Assembly: GCA_964016885.1 (NCBI GenBank)
Contig: OZ024743.1
Coordinates: forward strand, 77,870,874 to 77,934,873
DNA: 64,000 nucleotides
Source of the DNA: Eledone cirrhosa
Taxonomy: Eukaryota > Mollusca > Cephalopoda > Octopoda > Eledonidae
Direction: 5' to 3'
A program made the translations under genes and the position numbers. The notes below the pieces were generated by a model. That model saw nothing but the letters and a program-made list of their open reading frames with translations. It made no database searches and was not told the origin of the DNA. Position 1 is the stretch's first letter. Every line of letters starts with the position of its first letter. Below are positions 55,185 through 64,000 of the stretch, in pieces.

Positions 55185-55487
55185 CAGTTGCTTTCACTCC
55201 AATTTATTATAAATTTCCGGTTGGTTGGTTGGTTCCATAACCGGACGGTTGTTCATATATCGTCAAAGTTCTTTCGTCACACATTCTGTGACCTCTTCAG
55301 TGACTGGGGATTCTTTTCTTTGTTTTGTGCCTCTCCTTTGTTCTGTCCTACGCCATCTTGTTTTTGTGTGTGTTGTGTGCTTAGTTTGCGCATGTGTTAC
55401 ATCCGGGTGTCTGTGTGTGTTTTTATTTGTTTATTTACATGTTACTGGTTGGTTGTTTGTTCTATGTGTGTGTGTGTTTTCATTTTG
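54456..55487 (-). repeat. PLE pseudo-LTR, 5' copy
   Basis: This is the partner of 50267-51313. Differences include a short local duplication at 54790-54830 (GTATTAGGTTACGCTTA / ATATTAGGTGACGTTTA). The minus-strand frame 54810-55184 is the N-terminal domain, continued by 54349-54666. Confidence 0.9.
55262..55304 (-). ncRNA. Hammerhead motif in the 5' pseudo-LTR
   Basis: Minus strand: GTCA, CTGAAGA (55294-55300), one extra G, a perfect 6-bp stem II GTCACA/TGTGAC, GAAA, GAACTT, TGAC. It differs from the 3' copy by G to T in the stem II region, which lengthens the helix by one pair. Confidence 0.52.
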
Positions 55488-55494
55488 CATTATT

Positions 55495-55575
55495 TTTACT
55501 GGCCCTTTACATTTGGAGTTCAAATCCCACCGATGTAAATGTTGCCTTTCATCCTTCCAGGATCGATAAAATATA
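55495..55575 (+). mobile_element. SINE fragment
   Basis: CTGGCCCTTTACATTTGGAG, B box GAGTTCAAATCCC, CATCCTTCCAGGATCGATAA: the middle part of the same SINE subfamily as 55968-56145. Confidence 0.8.
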
Positions 55576-55960
55576 CATATATATATACATACATATTTAT
55601 ATGCATTTATGTGTGTATACATATTTATATGCATTTATGTGTATATACACATATATGTAGATAAATGTATATATATATATATATGTCTGTGTGTGTGTGT
55701 ATATATATGTGTATATATATATATGTGTGTGTGTGTATGTATGGATATATAAACAGATCTGTATATATACTTAACTATATGAGCATAGATCTTATGCTGA
55801 TATATATACACATTTCTACAGAATTAACCAATGTCCAAAATATTCAGAATTATTGTTTACCAGCATTTTCATCTTCATCATTGTCAGGACTTATTCTTAT
55901 TATAATTTGAATTTTTATTATTATATTTATTATTATTATGATTATTATTGTTGTTATTAT
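55576..55960. repeat. TA/TG microsatellites and unclassified sequence
   Basis: Mixed (TA)n and (TG)n to about 55740, then AT-rich sequence without a recognisable feature; (ATT)n at 55905-55950. Confidence 0.7.
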
Positions 55961-55967
55961 ATTTTGA

Positions 55968-56145
55968 CAGAATTGGTAGAGCGTCTGATAAAATGCCATT
56001 GTGGTATTTGTACTGGCCCTTTACATATGGAGTTCAAATCCCACCGATGTAAATTTTGCTTTTCATCCTTCCAGGATCGATAAAATATAATACCAGTTAA
56101 ATACTGTGGTCAACATTATTGACTTTCCACTTCTCCCAAATTACT
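55968..56145 (+). mobile_element. tRNA-derived SINE
   Basis: GAATTGGTAGAGCGTCTG and GAGTTCAAATCCC are the A- and B-box-like elements. CATCCTTCCAGGATCGATAA and a diverged 3' body (TTACTGGCCTTAG) follow. Confidence 0.85.
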
Positions 56146-56149
56146 GGCC

Positions 56150-56530
56150 TTAGCGGGAAGTGTTGCCTTCCAGCCAGTTTGTTGAAAGGTGGGTGAGAGA
56201 GGCAAGAATGACCCGTGTGAATGGACCTGCCCTGAGCGTATGCCTGTAGTATCGTAGGAGGAAAACTGGAAGAGGGCGCTTGCCCTAGCGGTCAGGGTAA
56301 CGGTGGCTTTTTTGTGGGCTTTCTCCACGAGTGACCCTCGGAAGTCTCCCCCTCCCCTAATGGGGAATTTTTCCTTGTTTCATTTTTATGCATATTTTGT
56401 TTTTGATTTTTTTTTTACACGCAGAAATGCCCATTTGTACCGTCTTGTATTGTCCTGTGCTGTCCTTAATGTTATACTTTATGTCAACCCTTGTGGTTAA
56501 TAAAGAAAGCATTATTATTATTATTATTAC
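56150..56530 (+). mobile_element. Retroelement 3' end with (ATT)n tail
   Basis: It ends in GTGGTTAATAAAGAAAGCAT and (TAT)n. The TTAATAAAGAAA ending matches that of the GC-rich LINE at 34.84 kb. The upstream GC-rich portion has no clear frame, so I take it as the 3' untranslated part of a related element. Confidence 0.55.
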
Positions 56531-58120
56531 TATCATTATTATTATCTTCATAAAGATTATTGACAAATCAGTAAAAATCGGTAAAGGAGCAAACTAAATA
56601 CCTTGTGGCATGAATTTACACACATGTATGTGTATTTGTGTGAAGGTTGGTTTCAGGTTTTTGGTATCAAAAAGGTTTAACCTGTTAGCATTTAAACAGG
56701 CTGTATCTGGTCAGAATTTTCACATCTCTTTCTGTTCAAACCAGCTGTAACAGGCCACTCATACAAATTTTAAGGTATTGGTTTCAAAATAAATAATATC
56801 AAAATCTCATAGATTTGATATAATGTGAGGTAAAGCTTTTACCGTGAAAATATAATGGTAAATATAGAGTAATGTAAATGGGTTAATGTGAAAAATATAA
56901 ACAATGGAAGATTTGCAAAGACGTTAAGTTGAAGAATAAGTGGAATTGGTAAAGTGTAAGGCAATGATGAAAGTGATGTAAGACTATTAGTATGGAAGAA
57001 GTGAAGGAAATGTGGTAAAAGTGATGTAAGTTTATTTCTTTATAGAATTCTGCTTATTATCATTATCATTTATTTTTAACAATTAAAGAAAAATTATTGA
57101 AATAAAACATCTGTAGAAATTTTGCCCTTTGAAAAGCAGTGCCCTAGCATGATCATAGCTATGATGGCTTAAATGAAACAAGAAAGAAAGAAACTTAATA
57201 CTTATTGCAAAATATTTTTTTTTTATTATTATTCTTTTAATTTTTTTGTTCTGGCGTTAAATTTTGGATATTCTTTGAAAAACAATGATTAAAACATGGT
57301 GAAGACATTTCCAAACCTTTTTTTTTTTACAATTCTGAACAAGAAGAAGAAAAGTAATTTGCATGGAATGTGATTTTATTGAAACAGACGAAAACTGTCC
57401 AAGAAAACTGTCCTTTTTACCTTCAAAATATACAAAAAAAAATTTTTTAAATAAAATGCTTTTTCATCCTTTTTTTTCTAAATAAATGAAAATATTAATC
57501 TTACAATGTGTTTTTCAGTTTTACTTTAAATTCTCTCTTGTCTAAAATTTACTTTAAGATTTAGATTTTCAGTAAATAGATGGCAAATCAGAGGATTTTA
57601 GTCACCACTGCATCTAATAATCAATATCATAGCCTTTTTGTTCAAGTATAACACTGTGTGTATGTATAAATCCTTAACCTCTAATAGAATCTTGGGCATT
57701 TTGAACCTGGTGGAGCGCCTCCCTCTCCAGGTTCTGAATGCAGCCAATTTCTTCCAGAGAAGAAGAAGAAGAAAGAAAGAGAGATAAAAGGGATGAAGAT
57801 GAGAATGACATGTAGAGGAAGAATCGACTCCAGTACTGGATTGGTATTTTTTCTTTTAATCAATCTTGAAAGGATGAGTGGAGGAATTTACCTCAGTGTA
57901 TATAGAAGCTGACTTCACAATGCTGATGTAATATTAGTATTTTGTACATTTTTTTTACTAAGCACTGGGCCACTTCTTTTGTAGGAGAAAAAACAATTAA
58001 CTGATAATAACTAAATAAGTCTATCAACTTTAGAAAACTGAACAGGGGCAACTCCAATAAAATTTGATCTTGAAACATACAGATTTAATTAATCATTATA
58101 AGACAGATGCTCAACCATTA
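56531..58120. other. Mostly unclassified AT-rich sequence
   Basis: I see no gene. At 57135-57200, TGCCCTAGCATGATCATAGC ... AAACAAGAAAGAAAG resembles a SINE 3' end. The rest is T- and A-rich without repeats of note. Confidence 0.4.
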
Positions 58121-58127
58121 TTACTAT

Positions 58128-58392
58128 GCCGAGGTTGACTTTGCCTTTCATCCTTACGGGGTCGATAAAATAAAGTACCAGTAATACACTGGGTAATTGC
58201 TGGCCTTGTGCCAAAAGTAGAAACAATTATTACTCTGCTTTGACACATAGAGTTACGGCCCTTGCTATTCTGAGTTCAAATCCCGCTGAGGTTAACTTTG
58301 CTTTTCATCCTTACGGGGTTGATAAAATAAAGTACCAGTAATGCACTGGGTAATTGCTGGCCTTGTGCCAAAAGTAGAAACAATTATTACTA
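58128..58392 (+). mobile_element. Two head-to-tail SINE copies
   Basis: The first copy (58128-58230) starts after the B box; the second (58231-58392) includes GAGTTCAAATCCCGC and the full body. Both end in AAAAGTAGAAACAATTATTA, so they are joined at the (ATT)n tail. Confidence 0.85.
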
Positions 58393-58571
58393 TGTCAGTG
58401 TTTTTTGAATTATAAAATATGTTGGATCTCCACCAACTTTGATGATGGATGCTCCAGGTGCTATAGCTAGACACTTCTACTGCAGTTGCTTCATAAGGAA
58501 GATGGTCTCCTAATCAATATATATACTCACACATACATACACACACACATATATATATATATATGAAGGAT

Positions 58572-58766
58572 GTCTGCTCCATACAAAGCTTGACCACTTC
58601 TTGCACTTTATGTCTGTTCCCTTCTGACATGAGATCTCAAATAGCTTTTGAGTCCTGAAAGCCTGTGAAAGACCCATCCACAAACCATACAATGATGTCT
58701 CATTTCATTCATGTTTCCACTTTGGGTGTGCTTATTGTGTATGTTCAAATGTCGCTTCAATATATA
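58572..58766. repeat. Dispersed repeat, copy 2
   Basis: Near-identical to 46576-46770. It is followed, as there, by an (AT)n run and later by ACTGATTAGGGATTGAATTA (59063-59107, partner 47086-47130). Confidence 0.9.
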
Positions 58767-59245
58767 TATATATATATATATGTAGATAAATCTACCAAGA
58801 GTTTACGGTAGTGTCCAATCCGTATGAAGAACTCAATGTAATCCGGATATCATGGAAAGAAGAGATGCAATGAAAAATCACTTTCGGTGAAAGATAAACG
58901 GAATACAGAGTCAAGATAAAATATTAAAAAAATAATGAATAAAACACATATATATCCTAGAAACGATCGTTAAATAATGAACTTTTTTTGTTTAATATAA
59001 GGAACTGTTTCATTGTTTTATTCATTATTTTTTTAATATTTTATATATATATATATATATATACTGATTAGGGATTGAATTAATTTATATGAGATGCAGT
59101 TATATATATATATATATTCTATTATAAGTTGAGCCAACTTATGCAGCTTCATATGTAAATGAGATTAATCACCTCATTTACACAGACGAGAAAACTATAT
59201 ATTCTTGACTGCTTTCAAGTCCAACATTCGCAAACGGTGGGAGGG

Positions 59246-59289
59246 ACCATCCTGAAGAAGGCCAGTCAAGCCTGAAATGCATAGATGGT
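59246..59289 (+). ncRNA. Hammerhead ribozyme candidate, minimal form
   Basis: Helix I: ACCATC (59246-59251) with GATGGT (59284-59289), six perfect pairs. Core CTGAAGA (59252-59258) and GAAA (59274-59277). Stem II: AGGC/GCCT with loop CAGTCAA. Helix III: AT/AT with loop GC, ending in ATA, so cleavage is expected after 59283. The two-base helix III is typical of the minimal hammerheads reported from PLEs and related retroelements. GGG upstream and CCC downstream could extend helix I across a 3-base bulge. Confidence 0.7.
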
Positions 59290-59384
59290 TGTCCCCCTTC
59301 CTTCTGCTGGACACCACCAGAGGGTGTTAGCCCCGGTGTTTCTTTAGAAATACAAAATTTCTATACATATATATATATATATCA

Positions 59385-59638
59385 TCATTTTACGTCCGCT
59401 TTTCCCTGCTTGGAAGGGTTGGATGGGTCCTATTCAGCACAGCATCTCTTCACTTGTCATCTCCTCGGTGAATTTCAGCAATCTGAGGTCTGCTCTCACC
59501 ACCTCCGCCCATGTTTTTTGTGGTCTACCTCTACTGCGTCTTCCTTCTACGGGGATTTCTTGGCACTTCTTTACTCAGCGCTCATCCTCCATGCGCATCA
59601 CATGTCCATACCCTCTCAGCCTTCTCTCCTGCACACCA
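59385..59638 (-). pseudogene. LINE C-terminal fragment, short-tail subfamily
   Basis: On the minus strand this is the last third of the frame seen at 25668-26165 (blocks GATGACAAGTG, AGGTCTGCTCTCACCACCTC inverted, CATGCGCATCACATGTCCAT), with the short 3' end and (ATG)n. It is cut at 59638, where the duplicated segment begins. Confidence 0.8.
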
Positions 59639-60428
59639 ACAGGGGAACAAGCATTCACTTCATGAACATCGTGTTTGTCCGTACCCTTGTCACATCAATT
59701 TTGGATTACCTCCTCCTGATTGTAACTTTATTATGTAAGAAGCTGTCTGATAAGATCAATGGCACTGGGTACTACGCAGAATCACGTGGCCACTGTCGTC
59801 ATCAAAATATGCATTACTCCCTTATCAATAAAGGACTTTGACATCTAAACTACTTTGTATTTCCTTATTCTCTCTCTCTCTATATCTATATATAAATAAA
59901 AGTTATCAAGGAAAAAGCACAGGAGAAAAATACTTTACAATGATGATGGATATTAGTTTAATGCTTGATATAGGAAAAGAGTCAATGTTTTGGACATTAG
60001 TCTTTCATTGGAGGATAAAATGAAAGAGGGAAAAAGAAATATGATAGAGTGACTATTGTGAACACAAAGTCCCTCCATATTGGAGAATGCACCTTCCAAC
60101 ATAACTTAGTAGTTAGCAACCTTATAGTCTGGGCTAGAAGAAACCGGCAACAGGAGTCATCCTGGAGGAGAAGAATATGGAAGCTAAAAGACCCATCAAC
60201 CAGTAACAAATTTAAAAGTATGTTGAGTGACACTTTCCACAGTAAGGAAGAGCAAATAGAGACACACAATGTAGAGGAGCAGTAGGAGTTCCTGAAAGAT
60301 AACCTACTGAAGATGACAAATGAAATATGCAGTTGGAAAAGGTCTCTCGGAGGAAGGAGAATGACTTGGTGGTGGAACAGTAAGGTAGATGAGACAATTA
60401 AGGCCAAAAGACAGGCTTGGAAGCAATG
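59639..60428 (+). repeat. Duplicated segment containing a LINE 5' piece, copy 2
   Basis: Partner of 48181-48797; it retains the 30 bp and 143 bp missing there. The first 250 bp (to 59890) are of unknown type with AATAAAGGACTTTGACATC; the rest runs into the LINE endonuclease end. Confidence 0.85.
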
Positions 60429-61290
60429 GTAAAATGGTGGTAGTAGAGAAGTCTATCAGAATGTTAGGAGAGAAGCTAGGTGACAAGTATACATTGCAAG
60501 AAGGGAAGCGGAAAACAAAAATTTTTAAGCATGTTTTGCAGTGTGAGGATCAAAGGCATGAGGTATTCAGGATCGCAAGGCAGTGTGTCATGGAAAATTG
60601 TGATGTTGGTGGGGAGAAATGATTATGGTGAACTTGCCCTCACTGACATTGAAAAGAAAGTAGCATGGATGTGCCACTATGAAAGATTACTGAATGAGGA
60701 GAATGCATGGATTGAAAATAGTTTGCCCCACAATGATCCAACAGAGGGACTGGCTGTACAAGTCAGCAGTAGTATAGTAAGTAAGGTAGTCAAGGATATG
60801 AAAACAGGTAAGGCAGCTGGAGCCTCAGGGATAATTGCCGAGATACTGAAAGCATCAGGAATGATGGGTCTCACCAGTCACTCGCATTGTAAACAAGGTA
60901 ATACAAAACAGTGCCATAGCCAATGACTGGTATAGCAGCATCATCGTCACTAGCTACAAGGGAAAAGGAGATGCTCTAGACAGAGAAAACTATAGAGGCA
61001 TCAATTTGGTTGACCAGGTTATGAAGGTCACAGAAAGAGTTATAGCACAGTTGATTAGGGAACGAGTTAACTTAGATGGGATGCAGTTTGGATTTGTGCC
61101 AGATCAAACTACCACAGATGCAGTCTCACTTGTTAGGCAACTGCAAGAGAAATACCTAGCTAAAGGTAAATCACCCTACTTGGCTTTTGTGGACCTGGAG
61201 AAAGCTTTTGACAGAGACCCTCGTTCCATTATCTGGTGGGTTCTCAGAAAACTAGGAGTAGACAAGTGGCTTGTGAGGGCAGAAATCATA
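60010..61290 (+). pseudogene. LINE copy: endonuclease end and RT N-terminal half
   Basis: It reads VTIVNTKSLHIGECTFQHNL, SWRRRIWKLKD, NLLKMTNEICSWKR and MTWWWNSKVDETIKAKRQAW. RT follows: MKTGKAAGASGIIAEILKAS, QFGFVPDQTTTDAVSLVRQL and LAFVDLEKAFDRDPRSII, ending at LVRAE where (GT)n begins (61290). Stops and frameshifts lie near 60283, 60432, 60480 and 60620-60900. The catalytic YVDD part and everything after it are missing. It is the same family as 43898-46556. Confidence 0.85.
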
Positions 61291-61309
61291 TGTGTGTGTG
61301 TGTTTGAGA

Positions 61310-61350
<41 letters not shown>
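61291..61350. repeat. (TG)n microsatellite
   Basis: A GT run of about 55 bp exactly at the truncation point of the LINE. Confidence 0.9.
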
Positions 61351-61354
<4 letters not shown>

Positions 61355-61479
61355 TGTGTATGCATGTGTATCTGGGCGGTCAGGGTGTATAATTATGGAT
61401 GGTTTTCCAAATAAGATTGGAAAAAAAAACATGTACACTCACAATTAAATAAGGTACTCAAGATGTTAGTAGAAAAAAA

Positions 61480-61625
61480 AACATTTATTTCATATAGAAA
61501 TGACTTCTACAGTCGTTTTTGGTGATATATATATATATATATATATATTCAATATAGAAATGGCTTCTACAGGTCTAGAACTGTTTCATTCGGGAGAAAT
61601 CTTCTGCTATGTATTGAGTACTTTA
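61480..61625 (-). repeat. Unclassified repeat with hammerhead-like 3' half
   Basis: Minus strand: CAGAAGA, TTTCTCCCGAAT, GAAA, then a helix III-like ACAG/CTGT hairpin ending in GTA. The first box has CAG where CTG is required, so I treat it as a decayed hammerhead or chance. GACTTCTACAG recurs at 61502 and 61565 (GGCTTCTACAG), suggesting short direct repeats. Confidence 0.35.
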
Positions 61626-61814
61626 CTTACTGTGGTTACCTCCGATTGAACCCGGGATAAACTTATATATATATATATATGCAGAGGATATATTTAATTT
61701 GTTGGGATTCAACAAGCTTAACAATTTTTATAACTGATATAAAGCACTCAACAGTTTAGTGGAGTAAATATACAATATATGAACAAATGGAAACTATATT
61801 TATAAAACCATATT

Positions 61815-61880
61815 TATTTTATTATACATATTTCAAGGGCCACCAAGGCAAATTATGGTGCGCTTTCATCAGATAAAATA
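61815..61880 (-). ncRNA. Hammerhead ribozyme candidate
   Basis: Minus strand: helix I is TATTTTAT (61873-61880) with ATAAAATA (61815-61822), eight perfect pairs. Core CTGATGA (61866-61872), the canonical form, and GAAA (61831-61834). Stem II of about 8 pairs (AAG.GC.ACC with GGT.GCC.CTT, one mismatch and one bulge). Helix III ATA/TAT with loop TG, ending in ATA, so cleavage is expected between 61823 and 61822. All four parts are in the right order and length; I regard this as the best ribozyme in the window by structure. Confidence 0.75.
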
Positions 61881-61919
61881 CAATACAGATTTGTTTTATA
61901 AATAAATATTGACATACCC

Positions 61920-62580
61920 TGAAAAAAGTCAACCTTAACGGCTGAAGCTTCCTGGATAGTGGAGATATTACATTTATTGAGGGTGATAGAAAATTATGAT
62001 TGAGTATGCAAATGAGTATCCGAAAGGTTGAAAAGTTGACGGTTTATTTAAATTAAACTGTTGGGAGAAGGTGATATGTGAGGGAGAGAGAAAAAAGAAA
62101 GAAAGAAAGAAAAAAAAAGAAGGAGCGATTATATATATTTTTGACAGTGAAAATAGTGTGAAGAGAAGAGCGTAATTATATTTTTAAGTGAGAGAAAATA
62201 TTAGTTACAAAGGACAAATACAGCGTAAGTATATTTACGTGAGAGGAAAAAAGAAGAAATGAAGAAGAAATGAGAATAGTGTGGAGGAATAATATTTATA
62301 ATGCAGGATTCGTTATGTTTTGATTATAATATTTATAATGATAGGTGGAAAAAATTAGATTAAAGGTTTAATTTAATAATTTAATAATTAGTTTAAATGT
62401 CTATGTTAAGGATTATAAATTATTAAAAAATATATATTATTTTAGAGCAAATCTAGTATAGTTTATTTTATTAAAAGTTGTAAGTCAAAAATTTAAAATA
62501 TACAAATAATTCTAAATTTATGAAAAATTTTCTAGAGTTTACAAAAGAATAACCACTTAGTTATATTATAAAAACAGTAA
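61920..62580. other. AT- and purine-rich sequence
   Basis: It includes a GA-rich run (62070-62125) and no protein-coding signal. It may be part of the element that owns the inverted repeat to its right. Confidence 0.4.
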
Positions 62581-62582
62581 AG

Positions 62583-64000
62583 GAGCGTAAAGGAAGTTAT
62601 AAGTGATTTTTTAAGAACTCAGATGACTCTAAGGATTAAATGCTATAAAGTTAAGAAGTTAAATTTTCTATCTTAAGAATGTAATTAGAACATGAACCTT
62701 ATGTTATACAAAGTCATAAATTTACATGCTATAAAGTTAGAACATTTAAAAAATTTTCTTAAGAATATATTTAAAGCATAAACCATAGGTTACTCCACAT
62801 ATATATAAAAAAAAACATGTTTTTCCTCATATATATAAACATTTGGATATATATATTAAAAACTTTGAAAATATAAGAATATAAAAATATAGTTTTTCTA
62901 TATCTTTCAAAGGAATTTTGAAAAGATTTTCTGAAACCCTTCAGTAAGTTTTTCAAGAAAAAATTTTTCTTAAAGGAGTTTCAAGCAGTCATATAAAGGA
63001 ATTTAATAATCTATCGATAGGTGTAACAATATATATGTGAAGTAGAGATAATAGAAAATAAATTAAGTATATGAATCATATATGGATATAGAAGACATTA
63101 TGTAAAAAAGATAAGTCGTATATTATATTTTATATATATATTTAAAAGTTGAATTTAAACGATGTTTGCAAGAACTGAATAAATTGTTCCTCAAATTAAT
63201 AGAGTTCTTACTTTTTAGTATAAAGATTATTTCTTCGACACAAAGGGAACAATTTTTGGATAAAGCAGTGTATGAAGGAGCTTTGGAGATAATATTCCAA
63301 AGTAAAGAATAGATAATGTTCTTTGTTTTCAGGTCCCATAGTAAGTTAGATAGAGAAGTTGAAGATTTTTTACCAATATTTGTAAAAGAACATTTATGGT
63401 TATTAAAACATTTGTGGTTTCTAAATATATATATATATATATATAAAATGTAATATACGACTTATCTCTTTTACATAATGTCTTCTATATCCATATATGA
63501 TTCATATACTTAATTTATTTTCTATTATCTCTACTTCACATATATATTATTACACCTATCGATAGATTATTAAATTCCTTTATATGACTGCTTGAAACTC
63601 CTTTAAGAAAATTTTTTTCTTGAAAAACTTACTGAAGGGTATCAGAAAATATTTTGAAAATTCATTTGAAAGATATAGGAAAACTATATTTTTATATTCT
63701 TATATTTTCAAAGTTTTTAATATATATATCCAAATGTTTATATATATGTGGAAAAACATATGGTTTTTTAATATATATGTAGAGTAACCTATGGTTTATG
63801 CTTTAAATATATTCTTAAGAAAATTTTTTAAATGTTCTAACTTTATAGCATGTAAATTTATGACTTTGTATAAAATAACATAAGGTTCATGTTCTAATTA
63901 CATTCTTAAGATAGAAAATTTAACTTAACTTTATAGCATTTAATCCTTAGAGTCATCTGAGTTCTTTAAAAAAAATCACTTATAACTTCCTTTACGTTCC
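62583..64000. mobile_element. Large inverted repeat, arms at least 558 bp
   Basis: 62583-63141 is the reverse complement of 63442-64000 with about one change per 20-30 bp (for example TAAGTCGTATATTATATTTT against the block at 63440). The spacer 63142-63441 is 300 bp. The right arm reaches the window edge, so it may be longer. Arms contain short repeats such as GCTATAAAGTTA and TCTTAAGAAT. No open frame is recognisable. It could be a foldback transposon or two inverted copies of one element. Confidence 0.85.

Overview
This window is accessory DNA from a cephalopod, most likely an octopus. The evidence is the family of tRNA-derived SINEs with octopus-type bodies, an antisense match to the cephalopod Ceph-SINE core, LINE tails ending in (ATG)n, several Penelope-like elements (PLEs) and long AT, GT and CATA microsatellites. 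I see only one host gene, the last three coding exons of an SLC22-type organic cation/carnitine transporter (40920-41134, 42042-42150 and 43264-43450, + strand). Species and family assignments are from recognition, not from a search.

Region by region. 1-14.14 kb is an unbroken 48-bp satellite of about 294 monomers. It has a 63-monomer higher-order period and ends directly in the 3' tail of a LINE/SINE family. 14.1-17.6 kb holds LINE fragments, a 40-bp minisatellite, a SINE and three related hammerhead-ribozyme-like motifs. 17.6-20.7 kb is a 5'-truncated PLE between 510-bp inverted repeats. 20.8-24.7 kb is a run of foldback and direct-repeat elements, one carrying a well-formed hammerhead. 24.7-36.6 kb is mostly truncated LINEs and SINEs, with a GC-richer LINE at 34.84-36.57 kb. 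37.1-38.1 kb is a degenerate roughly 12-bp minisatellite. 38.1-40.45 kb is a nearly intact PLE with a hairpin at its 5' end. 40.9-43.6 kb is the SLC22 3' end. 43.9-49.7 kb is LINE copies. 50.27-55.49 kb is a full-length PLE on the minus strand between about 1.03-kb direct repeats (pseudo-LTRs). 55.5-61.4 kb has SINEs, LINE pieces and a duplicate of the 46.6-48.8 kb segment. 61.8 kb to the end has a hammerhead on the minus strand and an inverted repeat with arms of about 560 bp that reaches the window edge.

Two themes tie the window together. First, the 48-bp satellite is an expanded form of a unit present once to about seven times in the 3' tails of the LINEs and their partner SINEs here (16.8, 28.5, 29.8, 31.3, 43.0, 46.3 and 47.3 kb), so the array appears to have been seeded by a retroelement tail. 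Second, self-cleaving hammerhead motifs recur in at least four sequence contexts (two PLE families' flanks, a palindromic element, and two unclassified repeats). They share the core CTGANGA...GAAA, and the better copies have complementary helix I arms. All ribozyme calls come from reading the sequence and pairing by hand; none was folded or tested.
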